A DNA stretch of 16,952 nucleotides, taken from contig CACZPA010000050.1 in NCBI GenBank assembly GCA_902782895.1, positions 1-16,952 on the forward strand. The letters run 5' to 3'. A program made the position numbers and the translations under genes. How positions within the stretch are numbered: the stretch's first letter is position 1; the number at the start of each line of letters is the position of its first letter. The notes under the pieces were generated by a model. That model did not search any database. It saw only the letters and a program-made list of their open reading frames with translations, and was not told where the DNA came from. The stretch comes from an uncultured Eubacteriales bacterium. GTDB taxonomy: Bacteria; Bacillota; Clostridia; Lachnospirales; Bianqueaceae. Shown here in pieces: positions 16,091 through 16,952 of this stretch.

Positions 16091-16921
16091 TCAGGCGTGT
16101 ATCCGCATAAAGATTCTGACAAGCAGCAGCACTGCCGGCGTTACCAGCAGCGTGGAGTCAAACCGGTCCATGATGCCGCCGTGTCCCGGGATCAGATTGC
16201 CGAAATCCTTGATCCCCGTGACCCGTTTGACCGATGACGCGAAAAGATCTCCGAACTGAGACAGGATTCCTCCGAATATGCCGATCGCGGCGGCCATCAG
16301 ATACATCGGCGCTCCGGCTAACGGCAGATAATCCCTGAAAACAACAGTATAAACAAGAGCCAGGACTACCGCTCCGACAATGCCGCCGATGCCGCCGGCA
16401 ACTGTCTTATGCGGCGAAAGCTCCGGAACCATCTTGCGCTTTCCGAAGAATCGTCCCGCCAGATACGCGAAGGTATCGCATCCCCAGGAGGCGATGAAAA
16501 TATACCAGACGATGTAAGCCCCCTTCGGCATGGTCCGCACGACATACATGCAGGCGAAAAACACAGCTACATAGACAAATCCGGTGAAGGAAAGCGCCAT
16601 GTCCGCGACCTGCCTCTTCGGATATCCGATGACCGTAAGGATCATCAGAAGCAGGAAGAACGCGATTATTACGGACTGGTGCAGACTTGTTCCCATCAGT
16701 TCATCCGGCCACAGGAGCAGTGTCAGATAGTACAAAAAACACATGACCATTCCCGTCACCGTGAAAGGGCTGTGTCCGCCCTCTCTAACCGCCTTGTAAA
16801 ATTCATACAGCCCGATCATGCTCATCACAAAAAGCCCTGCAAGCATGATCTTCCCGCCGGCCGCTACAAGCGCGATCATCACCGCAAGCAGCACGGCGCC
16901 GCTAATTGTCCTCTTCAGCAT
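16091..16921 (-). CDS. cdsA: Phosphatidate cytidylyltransferase (CDP-diglyceride synthase)
   Basis: A 276-residue polytopic membrane enzyme making CDP-diacylglycerol from phosphatidate and CTP, the branch point for phospholipid synthesis. The family signature is near the C-terminus (residues 229-256): SSVKRVTGIKDFGNLIPG followed by HGGIMDRFDS, with the metal- and CTP-binding Asp residues. About seven or eight hydrophobic segments precede and flank it. Length is normal. The ATG at 16921 gives the usual N-terminus MLKRTISGAVLLA; only a weak purine-rich stretch (GAGAAG) is seen upstream, so coupling to an upstream gene, normally uppS, is likely. The 31 nt beyond the start (16922-16952) contain nothing I can identify. 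Confidence 0.96.
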   Translation of the reverse strand: MLKRTISGAVLLAVMIALVAAGGKIMLAGLFVMSMIGLYEFYKAVREGGHSPFTVTGMVMCFLYYLTLLLWPDELMGTSLHQSVIIAFFLLLMILTVIGYPKRQVADMALSFTGFVYVAVFFACMYVVRTMPKGAYIVWYIFIASWGCDTFAYLAGRFFGKRKMVPELSPHKTVAGGIGGIVGAVVLALVYTVVFRDYLPLAGAPMYLMAAAIGIFGGILSQFGDLFASSVKRVTGIKDFGNLIPGHGGIMDRFDSTLLVTPAVLLLVRIFMRIHA

Positions 16922-16952
16922 ATATCTTCTCTTATTCTCTGTATTCCTGAAC

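Noticed and set aside
16932..16952. Possible last codons of an upstream gene (frame ending at a TAA, 16934-16932), which could be uppS
   Set aside because: Only six codons are visible, reading VQEYRE, and this does not show the usual RRFGG-type UppS ending; all three frames could be argued.
1..16952. CRISPR arrays, transposons, prophage genes, tRNA or rRNA genes
   Set aside because: No regularly spaced repeats, transposase-like proteins or RNA gene signatures were seen; nearly all sequence is taken up by identified core genes.

Overview
The window is a stretch of core chromosome from a low-GC-phylum (Firmicutes/Bacillota) bacterium, most likely a Clostridia member with a fairly GC-rich genome. 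The assignment rests on a PolC-type replicative polymerase with an exonuclease embedded in its PHP domain, on the ylxR and ylxQ genes between nusA and infB, and on the conserved cdsA-dxr-rseP-ispG-polC order. Family or genus cannot be fixed from sequence reading alone. Every gene I accept is on the minus strand, so transcription runs from high to low coordinates. The long plus-strand open frames are antisense shadows.

Region A (16921 down to 7714) is a tightly packed run. cdsA makes CDP-diacylglycerol. dxr is the second step of the MEP isoprenoid pathway. rseP is a site-2 intramembrane metalloprotease. ispG is a late MEP pathway Fe-S enzyme. polC is the replicative DNA polymerase. Gaps are 3 to 20 nt, with starts placed for translational coupling. 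A DNA-deoxyinosine glycosylase-like gene (7121-7636) follows 77 nt after polC. The start of this operon, expected to include uppS, lies outside the window.

Region B (7120 down to 2626) interrupts what is usually a direct polC-rimP junction in this phylum. It holds metY (O-acetylhomoserine sulfhydrylase), with its own promoter, and a 1007-residue cytosolic glycoside hydrolase of the GH106-like type. An intrinsic-terminator-like hairpin sits between them, leaving almost no room for a separate promoter for the hydrolase.

Region C (2575 down to 1) is the classic translation/transcription operon rimP-nusA-ylxR-ylxQ-infB. It starts from a near-consensus SigA promoter with a 17-bp spacer, followed by a leader of about 116 nt carrying two strong hairpins. 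infB is cut by the window edge after 48 codons.

I found no CRISPR array, transposon, phage gene, tRNA or rRNA, and no clear undescribed multi-gene system. The most interesting points are the three-gene intrusion at the polC/rimP junction, the terminator just upstream of the hydrolase, the structured rimP leader, the large repeat-bearing linker in PolC, and several small tandem repeats at gene borders.
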